Assembly (NCBI GenBank): GCA_022394775.1
Contig: JAGFCB010000254.1
Span: 1 to 41,664, forward strand
From: Candidatus Poribacteria bacterium
GTDB lineage: Bacteria > Poribacteria > WGA-4E > WGA-3G
DNA length: 41,664 bases
Direction of reading: 5' to 3'
This document shows, one piece after another, positions 26,183-36,300 of the stretch. Positions within the stretch are counted from its first letter, which is position 1; each line of letters opens with the position of its first letter. A model generated the notes under the pieces. The model had not been told where the DNA came from. It did no database searches and saw nothing but the letters and a program-made list of their open reading frames with translations. The translations under genes and the position numbers were made by a program.

Positions 26183-26252
26183 TGACGTTTAATGTGACGT
26201 TTGTACGTCACATGTGACGTGCAGAAGTCAGGTATTACGCGGAATGTGACGT
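26183..26252. promoter_or_regulatory. Cluster of TGTGACGT dyads, probable operator of the CRP-like regulator
   Basis: TGTGACGT occurs at 26193-26200, 26213-26220 and 26245-26252, with its reverse complement at 26205-26212 and a shorter TGACGT at 26183-26188. The first dyad TGTGACGT-ttgt-ACGTCACA (26193-26212) and the second ACGTCACATGTGACGT (26205-26220) are perfect and overlapping. TGTGA is the half-site core of CRP-family operators. The cluster lies 100-170 bp upstream of the regulator's ATG. Confidence 0.7.
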
Positions 26253-26730
26253 GTTTTCGCGTTTTTTTTTGCAGGTCTCCTCTGGTGTTTTCTATTATTG
26301 CTTGGACTGCTCACCCAAGGTTTTAGGGTTCTTGTTTTTAATTATACCAGTATGTTGCCAATAAAGCAAGCGAATTATGGTTAGAATTCGGGTATTTGGT
26401 TCTCAGTTTTCGGTTTGCGGAATGGCGAAAGTTTCGATGCATTTTGACTGGAAAAGATACCAAATGGTATCTTTTTTTGCTTTTTGGTATCTTTTTGAAT
26501 ATGGCTGAAAACCCAGTTGATGTATGGGTTTATTGGTGTTTTCTGTATTGTTTGCTGCTGCGAAAAAAATAATTTGGTAGAAATTGGTAACATTTTGTTT
26601 GTCTGAATCAGGATTTACGAGATTATGGGATTACCGCGATTGTAGGGTGATTTTTATTAATTTTAGTATAGATTATATATGCTAACATAATTGATTTATA
26701 AAAGCAAATTTATTTTTTCGCTTGCCAAAT
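26253..26730. other. AT-rich gene-free region
   Basis: Apart from the 26,452-26,475 hairpin, I see no gene here. The short frames lack ribosome sites and coding character. The stretch CTGAATCAGGATTTAC at about 26,604-26,619 resembles a repeat type seen in such genomes. The region looks like a junction between the conserved operon and the defence island. Confidence 0.5.
26452..26475. terminator. Perfect AT-rich hairpin with T run (terminator or operator)
   Basis: AAAAGATACCA-AA-TGGTATCTTTT has 11-bp perfect arms and is followed by a T-rich run. A third half-site TTGGTATCTTTTT follows at about 26,483. It lies between the end of the defence island and the CRP operon upstream region, so it could end transcription in both directions. 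The 11-bp dyad plus an extra half-site would also suit an operator. Confidence 0.5.
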
Positions 26731-26823
26731 AGTAGGTGGTTGGAGTTGTTGTGGGAGGTGATTGCCTTGACGTGCGATAATGCACGTTGCATTTGGGCGA
26801 GTACGCCGCAGAACCACCCTACT
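26731..26823. repeat. Inverted-repeat-bounded element with inner hairpin
   Basis: AGTAGGTGGTT (26731-26741) and AACCACCCTACT (26812-26823) are inverted repeats with one extra base in the right arm. Inside is ACGTGC-gataat-GCACGT (26770-26787), a perfect six-bp hairpin. The size (about 93 bp) and build resemble a small non-autonomous element. It lies directly after the 3' end of the defence island's last gene. Confidence 0.55.
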
Positions 26824-26852
26824 ACGAACCGGCGTTTGGTTGTGCTTGGCTG

Positions 26853-27686
26853 TTATTTGGACTCGCGTATTTTTTCTGCTTCTTGAACTGCTTCATGCAA
26901 TCGCCTTTTTAGACTATTATGGTCGCGGGTTTTCACAAGATCCCATACGCTTGTTGAAAGAGGTATTGTAATATCATCATCTGCGATGCTTCTGTTTACT
27001 GTCTTGATTATTAAACGCCTTATGATGGCAAACGCAAAGTGCCCGGGAAGTAGGTCAATGAGACGATGCCTTTTTAAGAATTCATCAACCAAACTTTTGG
27101 CATCCTCAATGCTTTGTTTTTTAATGCTCTGGGCTGCTTGCCCGCACCATTCCCGAATTTCACTATCTTTGAAATCCGACGGTCCCTGCCCGAAAAATCG
27201 CTGCGGTCCATCCGGAAGTACGTCATAGCCAGTATGAGAATGCTGATGTGCCACATCCAATACGATTAACTGCTTAAATTGAACTTCAACATTTTGAACG
27301 ATTTCCCTAAAACGACTTACCAGTTTTTCTAAATTAGCCCTTGGACGACGGTGGCGGCAGAACTGTTCTATTGGTTCTTCCTCGAAAAGATAATTTTCAA
27401 ATGAATACCGATCAAGCAAAATGACCCTGCTATGCTCACTTTGAGTGGATACTAAAATTTCATAATCTCCATCGAAAATGATAACAAAAGGCAAATTATC
27501 TTTTAAGAGGAACGGCACTAGTTTTTTGCATTCCTTTCTTCCACCTCGTGGTTTTATATAGCAGTCATAGCCTTGAAGAACTTTTTCGTAGAAAGGGATG
27601 TCGGTATGCCCTTCAACATAAACGAGGATTTCCGAATAAAAAAGATACTCTGCAGCTGCCCCCAAAGGAGTTCGGGAAAACGACAT
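26853..27686 (-). CDS. ariB: DUF4435/TOPRIM-like effector of a PARIS-type defence system (AriB-like)
   Basis: A 277-aa protein with a TOPRIM-like core: LVYVEGHTDIPFYEKV with E25, then IIFDGDYE with D72 and D74, then RYSFENYLF. This set is typical of DUF4435. In the PARIS system, AriB is a DUF4435 nuclease held inactive by AriA. When released by a phage anti-restriction protein it cuts host tRNA and stops infection. The ATG overlaps the last base of the ATPase gene stop (TAATG), so the two are translationally coupled, in PARIS order. Family membership is read from motifs; activation and target in this organism are inference. Confidence 0.75.
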   Translation of the reverse strand: MSFSRTPLGAAAEYLFYSEILVYVEGHTDIPFYEKVLQGYDCYIKPRGGRKECKKLVPFLLKDNLPFVIIFDGDYEILVSTQSEHSRVILLDRYSFENYLFEEEPIEQFCRHRRPRANLEKLVSRFREIVQNVEVQFKQLIVLDVAHQHSHTGYDVLPDGPQRFFGQGPSDFKDSEIREWCGQAAQSIKKQSIEDAKSLVDEFLKRHRLIDLLPGHFAFAIIRRLIIKTVNRSIADDDITIPLSTSVWDLVKTRDHNSLKRRLHEAVQEAEKIRESK

Positions 27687-28957
27687 TAACTTGCTCTCCC
27701 CAAGTCTATTACTTTATCTTGGAATTTTCCAACAATATCGGGGGAGTGTGTAGCGACGATTATCTGTTTCTGTCCACCGAGCATTACCAGAGATTCCAAC
27801 AGTTTTCCCTGCCAAGTGACGTGAAGCGACAGTTCCGGTTCATCTGCAATGTAAACTACCGGTTCATCAAACTTAAGGAGGGCTTGAGTTAGTAAAATCA
27901 GAATCTGCTTTTCCCCTGAAGAAAGATCCCGCCAGTTCAGCACTGATTTTGAAGATGATTCAATTTTTAAACCATCGCTCTCATCAACTTTAATAGTTTT
28001 TTCTTTTAAAAATGAATTAACGGTGTCCTCATAGAGATGTAACGGAGCAAAAATATCTTTTCTATACTGCTCAAGTTTTCTTGCAAATTCAACCATGTCT
28101 TTGGTTCGACTAATCAGCGGGAGTACAAGAATGTCCTCTTCTTCATAAACATTAGGGTTTTCGGTGATCCGTTTTACTACCCTTTCCACAGCAGCGAAAT
28201 GATCATCAATTCGACTATGTATTTCACTATTTAAGAGTCCGGATGCTTCAAATGCACCGAGTAATTGGACTTTTTCAACTTCTGTTGGTGATGAGGGAGT
28301 CAAATCAAGCCGGTCGAGATTTTTACTATAAAGAATTACCGATAGGACTTGACGCTCAAATTCTCCATAACGCTCAGAAAGTTGGGCATTTAAGATAGAG
28401 TGATAGCGAGAAATGCCTGCTAATAATTCCTTGAGTCGTAAGTCTACTGATTCCAAACCTTCCCTCCTTATATATTGTTCTTCCTCATCTTCTGTTACAG
28501 GTAAACGACGACTTATCGGGAGCCAAACCAGAGGGACTAAGGGAGTCAATTCGCCATCAATTTCCTCCGATAGCATGTTTCTGATAACGTCCTTTTTTTC
28601 ATAAAAATAGCGAGAAGAAAAGCGGGTAAGTCTTGAATCAGAAAGAATATCTATAGGGATATTATGTGGTTTTTGTCCTACTTTGAATTTCAAAAATTCA
28701 TCGGTAACATCAACCTTAATCGTGCGGACAGGCTTACCTTGAAAACCTCTCAATCCGATTTTTGCTTGTTGAAAATTAATGTTTAAAATACTTCGCAGAT
28801 CGCCAGATAAAATAGAATAGAGAAGGTTCAAAATAGTGGTTTTGCCAGAACCATTTACACCTATCAAACAATTCACATCCCTATTAAAAATTAGGTCAAT
28901 ATCTCGGTAACCCCATAGCTTCGTTATCTTGAAAGACTCAATCAAGTAGTTACGCAT
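27686..28957 (-). CDS. ariA: SMC/Rad50-like AAA ATPase of a PARIS-type defence system (AriA-like)
   Basis: A 423-aa ABC/SMC-type ATPase. Walker A LIGVNGSGKTT (residues 31-41), signature LSSGEKQ (345-351), Walker B VVYIADEPELSLH (about 367-379) and the H-loop ATHSPD (402-407) are complete. The middle (about 120-330) is a helical insert, shorter than in Rad50 and without a zinc hook. AriA in PARIS is such an ATPase; it forms a sensor scaffold that binds AriB. The size, gene order and one-base overlap with the DUF4435 gene fit. AAGGA lies eight bases before the ATG. It has its own promoter at 29,055-29,083. Other ATPase-TOPRIM systems (OLD, Gabija) differ in gene structure. Confidence 0.78.
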   Translation of the reverse strand: MRNYLIESFKITKLWGYRDIDLIFNRDVNCLIGVNGSGKTTILNLLYSILSGDLRSILNINFQQAKIGLRGFQGKPVRTIKVDVTDEFLKFKVGQKPHNIPIDILSDSRLTRFSSRYFYEKKDVIRNMLSEEIDGELTPLVPLVWLPISRRLPVTEDEEEQYIRREGLESVDLRLKELLAGISRYHSILNAQLSERYGEFERQVLSVILYSKNLDRLDLTPSSPTEVEKVQLLGAFEASGLLNSEIHSRIDDHFAAVERVVKRITENPNVYEEEDILVLPLISRTKDMVEFARKLEQYRKDIFAPLHLYEDTVNSFLKEKTIKVDESDGLKIESSSKSVLNWRDLSSGEKQILILLTQALLKFDEPVVYIADEPELSLHVTWQGKLLESLVMLGGQKQIIVATHSPDIVGKFQDKVIDLGRAS

Positions 28958-29054
28958 GACTCGTTCCTTCTGTTTGGTGACGAAATCTTTAAAATATTAC
29001 GGGAAGTGGATAAAAAATTGTTCCATACATGTACCAGTGCAATCAGTGGTTAAG

Positions 29055-29083
29055 ATAATAGCACATTTGACATGAAAAGGCAA
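29055..29083 (-). promoter_or_regulatory. Promoter of the PARIS-like pair
   Basis: On the minus strand TTGCCT (29083-29078), a 17-nt spacer and TATTAT (29060-29055) with an upstream TG (extended -10). It lies about 100 nt before the ariA-like ATG, so the pair can be expressed apart from mod-res. Confidence 0.6.
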
Positions 29084-29112
29084 CGCGTTAATCTTTTGAA
29101 TATCCTAACGCG
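29084..29112. other. Inverted repeat CGCGTTA...TAACGCG before the PARIS-like promoter
   Basis: CGCGTTA (29084-29090) and TAACGCG (29106-29112) flank 15 nt. The dyad abuts the -35 box and lies just after the res stop. It could be an operator of the PARIS-like promoter or a weak res terminator. Confidence 0.45.
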
Positions 29113-29133
29113 ATATCCTCGTGCCTCGCTATA

Positions 29134-31713
29134 CTAACTTTCCGTAGAATATCTGCCCTCATTCAACTGTGCGGAAATCTCTTGAAATTCTTGCGCGTTG
29201 AACACCAATCGAAAGATGCCTGTCTGTGTTGGTGTTTCACGCATTTTCGGATCGCTGGTGATGTTGAAGGCTTTTTCAAGTGTTTTCAAGACTTTTCGTT
29301 TGTACTTGGTGTCACGGTTGCCTTCAAATTGTTGTCCTTTTGTTTCAAAAATGAGTACGCGCGTCATGCCTTCAACTTCTTTTGCCATTGCAACAAAGTC
29401 TGGATAGATGCGTTGTTCTTTCCAACCTTGCACGTAATACTCGTCCTGTTGACGCGCCACGACCCGATGCCACCATTGCAATGCCTTCTCACCATCAAGG
29501 AAATGGGCAAATTTCTTTTCCAATTCGTTATCTGAAGGGTACTCATACATCGGTTCAAACAGACTCAGTTGGACGGGTTTACCGTATTTTGTAAGTAGAT
29601 TTTGATTGGCGTGAACCTCAATTTTGTAATTTTGTCGCAATTTATAGTTGGGTTTACCTACATCCAAGTCAAATCGGATTTCTCCGTTTTCTAACTTTTC
29701 ACGAAAAATTTGCTCTGACTGATTTTCTACTTCACCAGCTACATGTTCCTGCAGTGTTGGTATAAGGTAAGAACGTCTATCGTAGATTTTCTCATCGGTT
29801 TGTCCGTTTGTTTTGAGACTTTCGATTAATTCTTCTGCAATTCGAGCCGCTTGCCACGGGTTTGGCACAATGTCCGATAGGCAGAGCGCAAATTCGGATA
29901 CGCTAATGTTTTTCTCAACGTGTGGTTTTTGGTCTTCGTGAAAAACGGGTGGTGCATCGCCAACATTAACCGTCGCGGTCCGTAATGTTGCGCTGTCAGG
30001 TGCCGATGCATTCGGATCGGGTGGTTTAATTCTGAACCAGTCTATATGCGGTAAAATATGCGCCTGATAATTGAGTTGAATCCATTCTGGACCCTCCTTA
30101 TGGCGCACCACTGGTAGATAAATTTCCTGACCCCGAAATGGCTTGCGGCGGCGGACTGTCTCCGTTTGGAAATCTGCTTGATCTTGGGTGTTTCCCTTAC
30201 CAAAGATTTTATTTTCTAAGCCAGTGAGTCCTTGCGATTCTAATCCCTTTTTGACCTGTTTGACAGCGTCATCAACGTCGGTGTCATTGCAAAAAACATA
30301 GCATTGATCGAGCGATTCTCTACCAGTGAGTTGCGCGTGGGGTTGTCGCATGACCCGCCCCACGAGTTGCGTAATCGCATTCTGTGATCGTGTTCTGTCC
30401 AATACCACTAACAAATAGGCAAATGAGCAGTCCCACCCCTCCATGAGTGCTGCTTTTGTAATGATCCATTTTACCTGCGAATTCTTGGATAGCAGGTTTT
30501 CGCCTTGAAGTTCGTTCTGTGTGGCAGATTTAACGCGTATGGCATCCAGAGGCACCTTTAAATGCTGTGTAAGATAATCTCGGACATCCTCGGCATGGAC
30601 GTAATTATTATCTCGTTGATCCTTACCGGTTCGCTCGACACGCACAACGGCAATTGGACGGATATACCGATCTGTCCCGCTTTCAAGCGATCTTGCTTCG
30701 ATATCAAGGCTCTCAAGTTCGGTGGCAGCCTCGCTCAGTGTATCTTGCCACTTCATACCCGAATACGATGATACTTGCACGGGTGACTTAATCATTTCCT
30801 CTTTTTTGAGATCGGGGCCTGCAATATCAACAAGCAGATTGCTAATGCCGCTGTTCGGCGTAGCAGAGAGTTCAATAACCATTTGCGGGTCAAGGCGATT
30901 AATTGAACTGGCAAATTCCTGTCCGTTTCTGGTGCCATACGCTTTATGTGCTTCGTCAAGAACAACCACCGGACGCAGTATTTTGATGACGTTAAAGAGA
31001 CTTTGCATAGGGATGTCTCCTTCAGCGTTAAAATCAAGATCGGGGTATTCCTTTCGCATAAGCGCATTGCCTTCGTTATCGTCATGATCGGGAAAGAAAC
31101 TTGAATAGCGTCCCGAGTTTCGATACATACGGTAGTAGGCTTTGTCTTTTAGTTTTTTATCAGGTGATTTGTTTGCTGCAGGCAGCATGAGCAGCATGAC
31201 GCACAGATAATTGGTAATATCGTCCCGATTAAAGGAATCCTCCCTCTCCAGCATTTTAACGTGTCCACCGCTTGCCCGTTCCAATACTTTACGATAGGGG
31301 TGTTCTCTATTCCACAAAGCAGCCTTGGTTTGATCGAAGATGGCCTGTGTTGGCACAACCCACAATGTCAATCCCCGCTGCCGATGCAATCGTTCTAAAG
31401 CAGATGCAGCAAGGAGTGTTTTACCGCCACCTGTCGGCACTTTAAAACAGATATGCGGAATTGGTCGATGTGCACCATCCTTGCGGTCAACGTATTCGCC
31501 TGCAGTTGCTGCAACGCCATCGTTTTCGGACAATTTCTTCCACGCAGTTTTGGGATAATTGCGGATATCATCAAGAACATCATCGCCAATACTACTCACC
31601 TGTTTTAAATGTTCAATTGTCGTTTCTGAAGTTTGCTGTTCTTCTTTAAGCACTTCTAACCAGTTGCTAAATGCGTCGAGTGTATCGCGCTGATATATTT
31701 TTAATTCCAGCAT
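29134..31713 (-). CDS. res: Type III restriction enzyme, helicase-nuclease (Res) subunit
   Basis: An 859-aa superfamily-2 translocase-nuclease. Motif I VPTGGGKT (92-99), motif II DEAH (253-256), motif III LSATPN (282-287) and motif VI QLVGRVMRQP are all present. A PD-(D/E)XK nuclease near the C-terminus is seen in RIYPDFVAMA...LIFETKGQ. Together with Mod it should cut DNA with unmodified sites in the right orientation, after ATP-driven movement. The length suits the family and no disruption is visible. It starts 10 bp after the mod stop with AGGGTAGAAG as ribosome site. Recognition sequence cannot be deduced. Confidence 0.92.
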   Translation of the reverse strand: MLELKIYQRDTLDAFSNWLEVLKEEQQTSETTIEHLKQVSSIGDDVLDDIRNYPKTAWKKLSENDGVAATAGEYVDRKDGAHRPIPHICFKVPTGGGKTLLAASALERLHRQRGLTLWVVPTQAIFDQTKAALWNREHPYRKVLERASGGHVKMLEREDSFNRDDITNYLCVMLLMLPAANKSPDKKLKDKAYYRMYRNSGRYSSFFPDHDDNEGNALMRKEYPDLDFNAEGDIPMQSLFNVIKILRPVVVLDEAHKAYGTRNGQEFASSINRLDPQMVIELSATPNSGISNLLVDIAGPDLKKEEMIKSPVQVSSYSGMKWQDTLSEAATELESLDIEARSLESGTDRYIRPIAVVRVERTGKDQRDNNYVHAEDVRDYLTQHLKVPLDAIRVKSATQNELQGENLLSKNSQVKWIITKAALMEGWDCSFAYLLVVLDRTRSQNAITQLVGRVMRQPHAQLTGRESLDQCYVFCNDTDVDDAVKQVKKGLESQGLTGLENKIFGKGNTQDQADFQTETVRRRKPFRGQEIYLPVVRHKEGPEWIQLNYQAHILPHIDWFRIKPPDPNASAPDSATLRTATVNVGDAPPVFHEDQKPHVEKNISVSEFALCLSDIVPNPWQAARIAEELIESLKTNGQTDEKIYDRRSYLIPTLQEHVAGEVENQSEQIFREKLENGEIRFDLDVGKPNYKLRQNYKIEVHANQNLLTKYGKPVQLSLFEPMYEYPSDNELEKKFAHFLDGEKALQWWHRVVARQQDEYYVQGWKEQRIYPDFVAMAKEVEGMTRVLIFETKGQQFEGNRDTKYKRKVLKTLEKAFNITSDPKMRETPTQTGIFRLVFNAQEFQEISAQLNEGRYSTES

Positions 31714-31723
31714 CTTCTACCCT

Positions 31724-33340
31724 CTATCTTTCGTGTATGGCGTATGGAAGTTGGCAAAATGCAATTCCCATCTTTGTGAGTTCGCGCTGCCCGATGTAAT
31801 TGCCTGCCGCGTAGACAATCGCTTTTTTGCTGTTATCTTGGCTGGAATCTCGGATACGTTTTGCATGCTCCAGATCTAGTATTGCCTCGTTACTGCGTAA
31901 AAACTCAAGGTCGGGTTTGTAGATCAGATAGTAATCGTTTTTGTCATCACTGTAAAAAAGTCCGTCATCATTTTTTTGATCCAATGTATTATTCTCAACA
32001 GAAGTACCTGCTGCAGTAAATAACAGGTTCGTAGCAAGTGCTGAATACGGTGGTAATTCTTTCCCAGTGAGCATTGCTTCTATTTCAATTGGTTTGCCCA
32101 AGGTACAGTAGGTAAAAGAGCCTCCCAATCCTTCCTGTAGTGCAGCATCACTTGCATCGGGAACACCGTTGATAACGCGGCGGACGCGTTCAGCGGTGAT
32201 GGTGTCGGCGTAATCTTCGCACTCAACGAGGATAAATTTACGATTACCGCCATCTTCTTTGTTGAGTGCTAAAACTGCGTGGGCGGTTGTGCCACTGCCA
32301 GCGAATGAGTCGAGGATAATGGAGTCAGGATCAGTACCGATTTGCAAGATGCGTTTTATCAGTGTATATGGCTTGGGGTTTGAAAATGAAACACCAATTT
32401 TATTTAATCCTTGTGTTGCACTCTGAGTATGTCCAACATCTTCGTGAAGCCACACGGTTAGAGGCGTGATACCTTGTTTTACTTCTGATAAAAACCGTTT
32501 TATGCGAGGCACATTATTACCATCTTCACCAAACCATATCCGATTGTCATTTACTAATATGTCAAATCTCTCTTTACTGTATCTCCAACATGCGTCTCCC
32601 GGTGGGTTTACAACTCGACCTGACGGAGTAGTAATCGGATAGTCATAGTCTTCTTGATAGGTTTTAACATCTAATCCACTTGAGCTCCACGGTCCTCGAG
32701 GATCGTTATCGAGGTTAGAATATCGCTTGTTATGTTTTTCAGTTCGCGGCAGCAGAACGGGTCTCCATGTTTCTTTATTTTTTGCGTAACATACTACAAA
32801 ATCGTGATTATCCGAAAAGTACTTAGCGTCATTTTGCGGACTAAATTTTTTCTGCCAAATTATGTTAGTGACGAAGTTTTGTCCTCCAAAAATATCATCC
32901 ATCAACATTCGCAGATGGTGTTGTTCATTATCATCGATGGATATAAAGATTACGCCATCTTCCGCAAGCAGTTCTTTGAGCAGGTGCAACCTCGGCCACA
33001 TCATGCAGAGCCATTTATCATGTTTCTCAAGGTCTTCATTATCAACGGGACTATTCTCCTTGAACCATCCTTGCATGAGTGGACTTCTTACATTGTCATT
33101 GTAAACCCATCCTTCGTTGCCAGTATTATAGGGTGGGTCGATGTAGATGCACTTGATGCGGTTTTTGTAGCGTGGAAGTAGTGCTTTTAAGGCGTGCAGG
33201 TTGTCGCTGTGGATAATGAGGTTATCGTCTTCGCTGGTCGGGTTGCAGGAGCGATTTTTGTCAGTTTCAAGTGGTCGGTAGGGGACGCTGAGGTGGTGGG
33301 TGTAGATATGATGTTTTCCGTTGAATTCGAGTGTAGGCAT
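31724..33340 (-). CDS. mod: Type III adenine-specific DNA methyltransferase (Mod)
   Basis: A 538-aa beta-class N6-adenine methyltransferase. The catalytic motif IV YIDPPYNTG (67-74) comes before the AdoMet motif I LDSFAGSGTT (343-352). That is the beta-class order of type III Mod proteins. The central part (about 165-330) is the target-recognition region, the most variable part of Mod proteins. The ribosome site AGAGGAG lies seven bases before the ATG. It is 24 bp after the STAND-nuclease gene and 10 bp before res, so the three are probably one transcript. Mod alone can methylate; the target is unknown. Confidence 0.93.
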   Translation of the reverse strand: MPTLEFNGKHHIYTHHLSVPYRPLETDKNRSCNPTSEDDNLIIHSDNLHALKALLPRYKNRIKCIYIDPPYNTGNEGWVYNDNVRSPLMQGWFKENSPVDNEDLEKHDKWLCMMWPRLHLLKELLAEDGVIFISIDDNEQHHLRMLMDDIFGGQNFVTNIIWQKKFSPQNDAKYFSDNHDFVVCYAKNKETWRPVLLPRTEKHNKRYSNLDNDPRGPWSSSGLDVKTYQEDYDYPITTPSGRVVNPPGDACWRYSKERFDILVNDNRIWFGEDGNNVPRIKRFLSEVKQGITPLTVWLHEDVGHTQSATQGLNKIGVSFSNPKPYTLIKRILQIGTDPDSIILDSFAGSGTTAHAVLALNKEDGGNRKFILVECEDYADTITAERVRRVINGVPDASDAALQEGLGGSFTYCTLGKPIEIEAMLTGKELPPYSALATNLLFTAAGTSVENNTLDQKNDDGLFYSDDKNDYYLIYKPDLEFLRSNEAILDLEHAKRIRDSSQDNSKKAIVYAAGNYIGQRELTKMGIAFCQLPYAIHER

Positions 33341-33364
33341 AAAAAGGCTCCTCTAACGATCAAA

Positions 33365-36300
33365 TTATCGTAGATTATCAACCCAGCTGCGAAACTGCTG
33401 TAAAATATCAGGTGCTACTTTGGTTGAGACAGCTTGATGCGCCGCGAGTAGAATCTGTCCAATTTTTTTCTTGCCAGTTTCCCTACTCTTGCAGGCTTGT
33501 TCTACTTGGGACACTACCTTTATAGGTATTTCCATTTTTTTCCCAAGCCATTGCGCTGAAATAAGTTTTGCTAAATCTATAGCCACAAATTCTTCCCATG
33601 CTTTACCAATGAAGAAAGTCGTAATGAATGTGTGTGCATAAAAGAGGTCTTTTGGACTTATTTCCTTGTTCTGAATAACTTTTAGTGCTGCTGCAAGCCG
33701 TTTTTCGGCTTTAGTATCTGGCGTTTTCATTGTTGTAAGAGCCTGGTTTTGATCTTCTAATAACGTTGATTCAATTAGATCAAGCGCAGTAAACATATTT
33801 TCTTTTATTGGGAGTTCTGACGAATTTGTACGCCATATAACCAAAAATTTGCTCATATCTACATTCGTTGGTATTTGAACAAGGACGGATGCTACCAACA
33901 AAGCAGTGATGTTCTCAACAGAATTGAGATTGAGTAGATCGGCAGTAGGTGTAGGATTAATTCCATGTTCTGCAATCCCTTCGTCACTTTGGTTGTGCTT
34001 CTCCATTGATTTACGCGCATTCGCCAATTGATGTATACGTTGTGGCAGGTCATCAAACATTTTGTTTCTAAAGTCATGTTGCAACTCAAAAGTGGAGATG
34101 AAGTAATTTAATGTTGGGTGTGCATCTCGGTCTAAGCTCTGTAGTACATGTTCCAAAATGGCCGTTCCGTGCCCAAATTTGAACTCAATAAGTGCTAAAT
34201 TGAGCCAGGAGAATCCTATTGGAAAATCAGGAGACGTTAAAAAATTTTCGTTTGTTCTTGGATCACTACAGAATCCTATTGGAGGTTCAGCAAGTTCTGA
34301 AGGATAATTTTTACCACCAGACACATTCATCCATCCTGTGGCATACATTAAGCGTTTCTTTAAGGTAGAATACTTGATGTCTGTATTATTTTGAGGAAGC
34401 ATCTCAAATTTTTGCAACGCCAGATTCAGCATCTTTAGGCAATTCAACATATTGCCTGCTTTAAAGTGGGCAAATCCTGCATCTGCATACAAACCAATAT
34501 ATCTTTCAGTGTTTTCAACCTGTCGAACTCTTTTCGCCCCATCTTCAAAAAAGGCAGCTGCTTTTCTCCAATCGCCCAAGTAGGCTGCACATATAGCGGC
34601 TCTCCGATATTCCTCTAAAGGCCCGATGTTTAATTGCTCCGAAGGTGGATTCCATTTTGGGAGAATACGTTCATAAATATTGAGTGCGTCTTTGTAGCAT
34701 TTCCGGTTAAAGTATACGACTGCTTGTGCTTCTTCTATCGTTGGTAAAGGACCAAGTTTTGATATAATATCTCGAAGAACTTTATGAGCGGTATCTGGGT
34801 CGTTCAATTCTTCGTCATGGGTAATGGCTTTAATCCTTGCTGATGCAGCAGCGATATATGGATAACCCCATGCAATAGTTTTTTCAATTACATTATCAAA
34901 AGTTTCAAGACATCCTATCCAATTAGGATTTTCAAGTTTTTCCTCTGTTAACCAAACTCCATTATTCAAAAGTTGTGATTGTACGGTATCATTCTCAAAG
35001 TCAACCAATAATAACGTTCTAATTCTTGGATCAAGTTTATCCAGTGTATCAATAAGTTCATTGAGGAAAACAGTGTTGATTTCTGGACGCATATAGATAC
35101 AACTAAATAGGAAACTGAAAAAGTTTGATTCATCAATGTTTATTTCTTTTAATTTTTCCATGGAATTAAAGTATGACTTCCAAACCTTTTTGTCCATGTT
35201 TTTTATATCAGTAATTTCTTTAAGATAACCTACCAGTTTCTTGGCTGGTAGTGTCACTTGATTATATTTGAGTATTTCTGTTGCTAACATGAGACGTGAC
35301 AGCAAGTATGACTGCTGGGGCTCATAAGCTTTGGTTTCTTTATCCCAAATTTCAAGTATCTTTGGTATTAACTCTGGTCTTACCTCAACTGCAATTCGAT
35401 ACTGCAATGATCGAAACATTTGATTTACAAAGGCATCACCTGGGAATAATTCTTCATGGGGATCAGTTTTAATGCTTACTAACCACGAGAATTCTTGGCA
35501 GAGGTTTTCCCAATCGTCCTCTTGAGCAGTCATCAGGGCATAAATGACAGAAATAAATCCTCCTCTGTTTTGTCCAATCATACTATGTGTGAGCACAGCC
35601 CACGCTTCTGTCATGTTCAGGTTCTTTGTTTTGAGGATTGCGTTCGCAATGTAAGCGTGGAGATCTTTTATTCTGCTCTCGGACCAAACCTCTTTGGCTG
35701 CGTCAGTCAATAAAGGTGAGACTGTATAATAGGTTTCACTAACTTGATCTATCCAAGGACCAACCAGTTGACTGAAAACATCTCCTGGGTGGGGTATAGG
35801 TTCCGGTATTTCTGCCACGTTCAGTGCGTAATCTTTCCTAAACCCAATAGACATCAAGCTAAGTCTATAGAGAAATTCCCGACGATCTTTTGGCAAATCT
35901 GTAAGCAATAGTCGTGCTGCTTCACGCTCTTCTTTCACCTCTTCGGGGGGTTGTAAGATACTTGTGATTATCTTCTGTTCTGCCCAATCTTCCTCTTGCA
36001 ATCGGACGATCCAAGCATGTACAAGTCTCGGATGCCCGCCGGTATGTGCTTGAATTAATGTTACCCAAGTGTCTATGTCATTAGCAGGACATCCCATTTC
36101 TTCAGCAAATTGCCTTATTTCAGATTCAGTAAAGTCCCGGACATTGATGGTTACGGAAGATGATACGCCGAGGCTGCGGATGAGATTGGGCGGTGGTTTA
36201 TGTTGACTTGTGATCAGCAATTTTGCACCACGTTCAAGTATCCTGTAAATCACAGTACCCAAAATTTCTTCATAGCCTCGCAACTCTTGAGGCTGTAAAT

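Noticed and set aside
26853..28957. Gabija or OLD system
   Set aside because: Gabija needs a UvrD-like helicase partner and both Gabija GajA and OLD carry ATPase and TOPRIM in one protein; here they are separate and the TOPRIM part is DUF4435-like.
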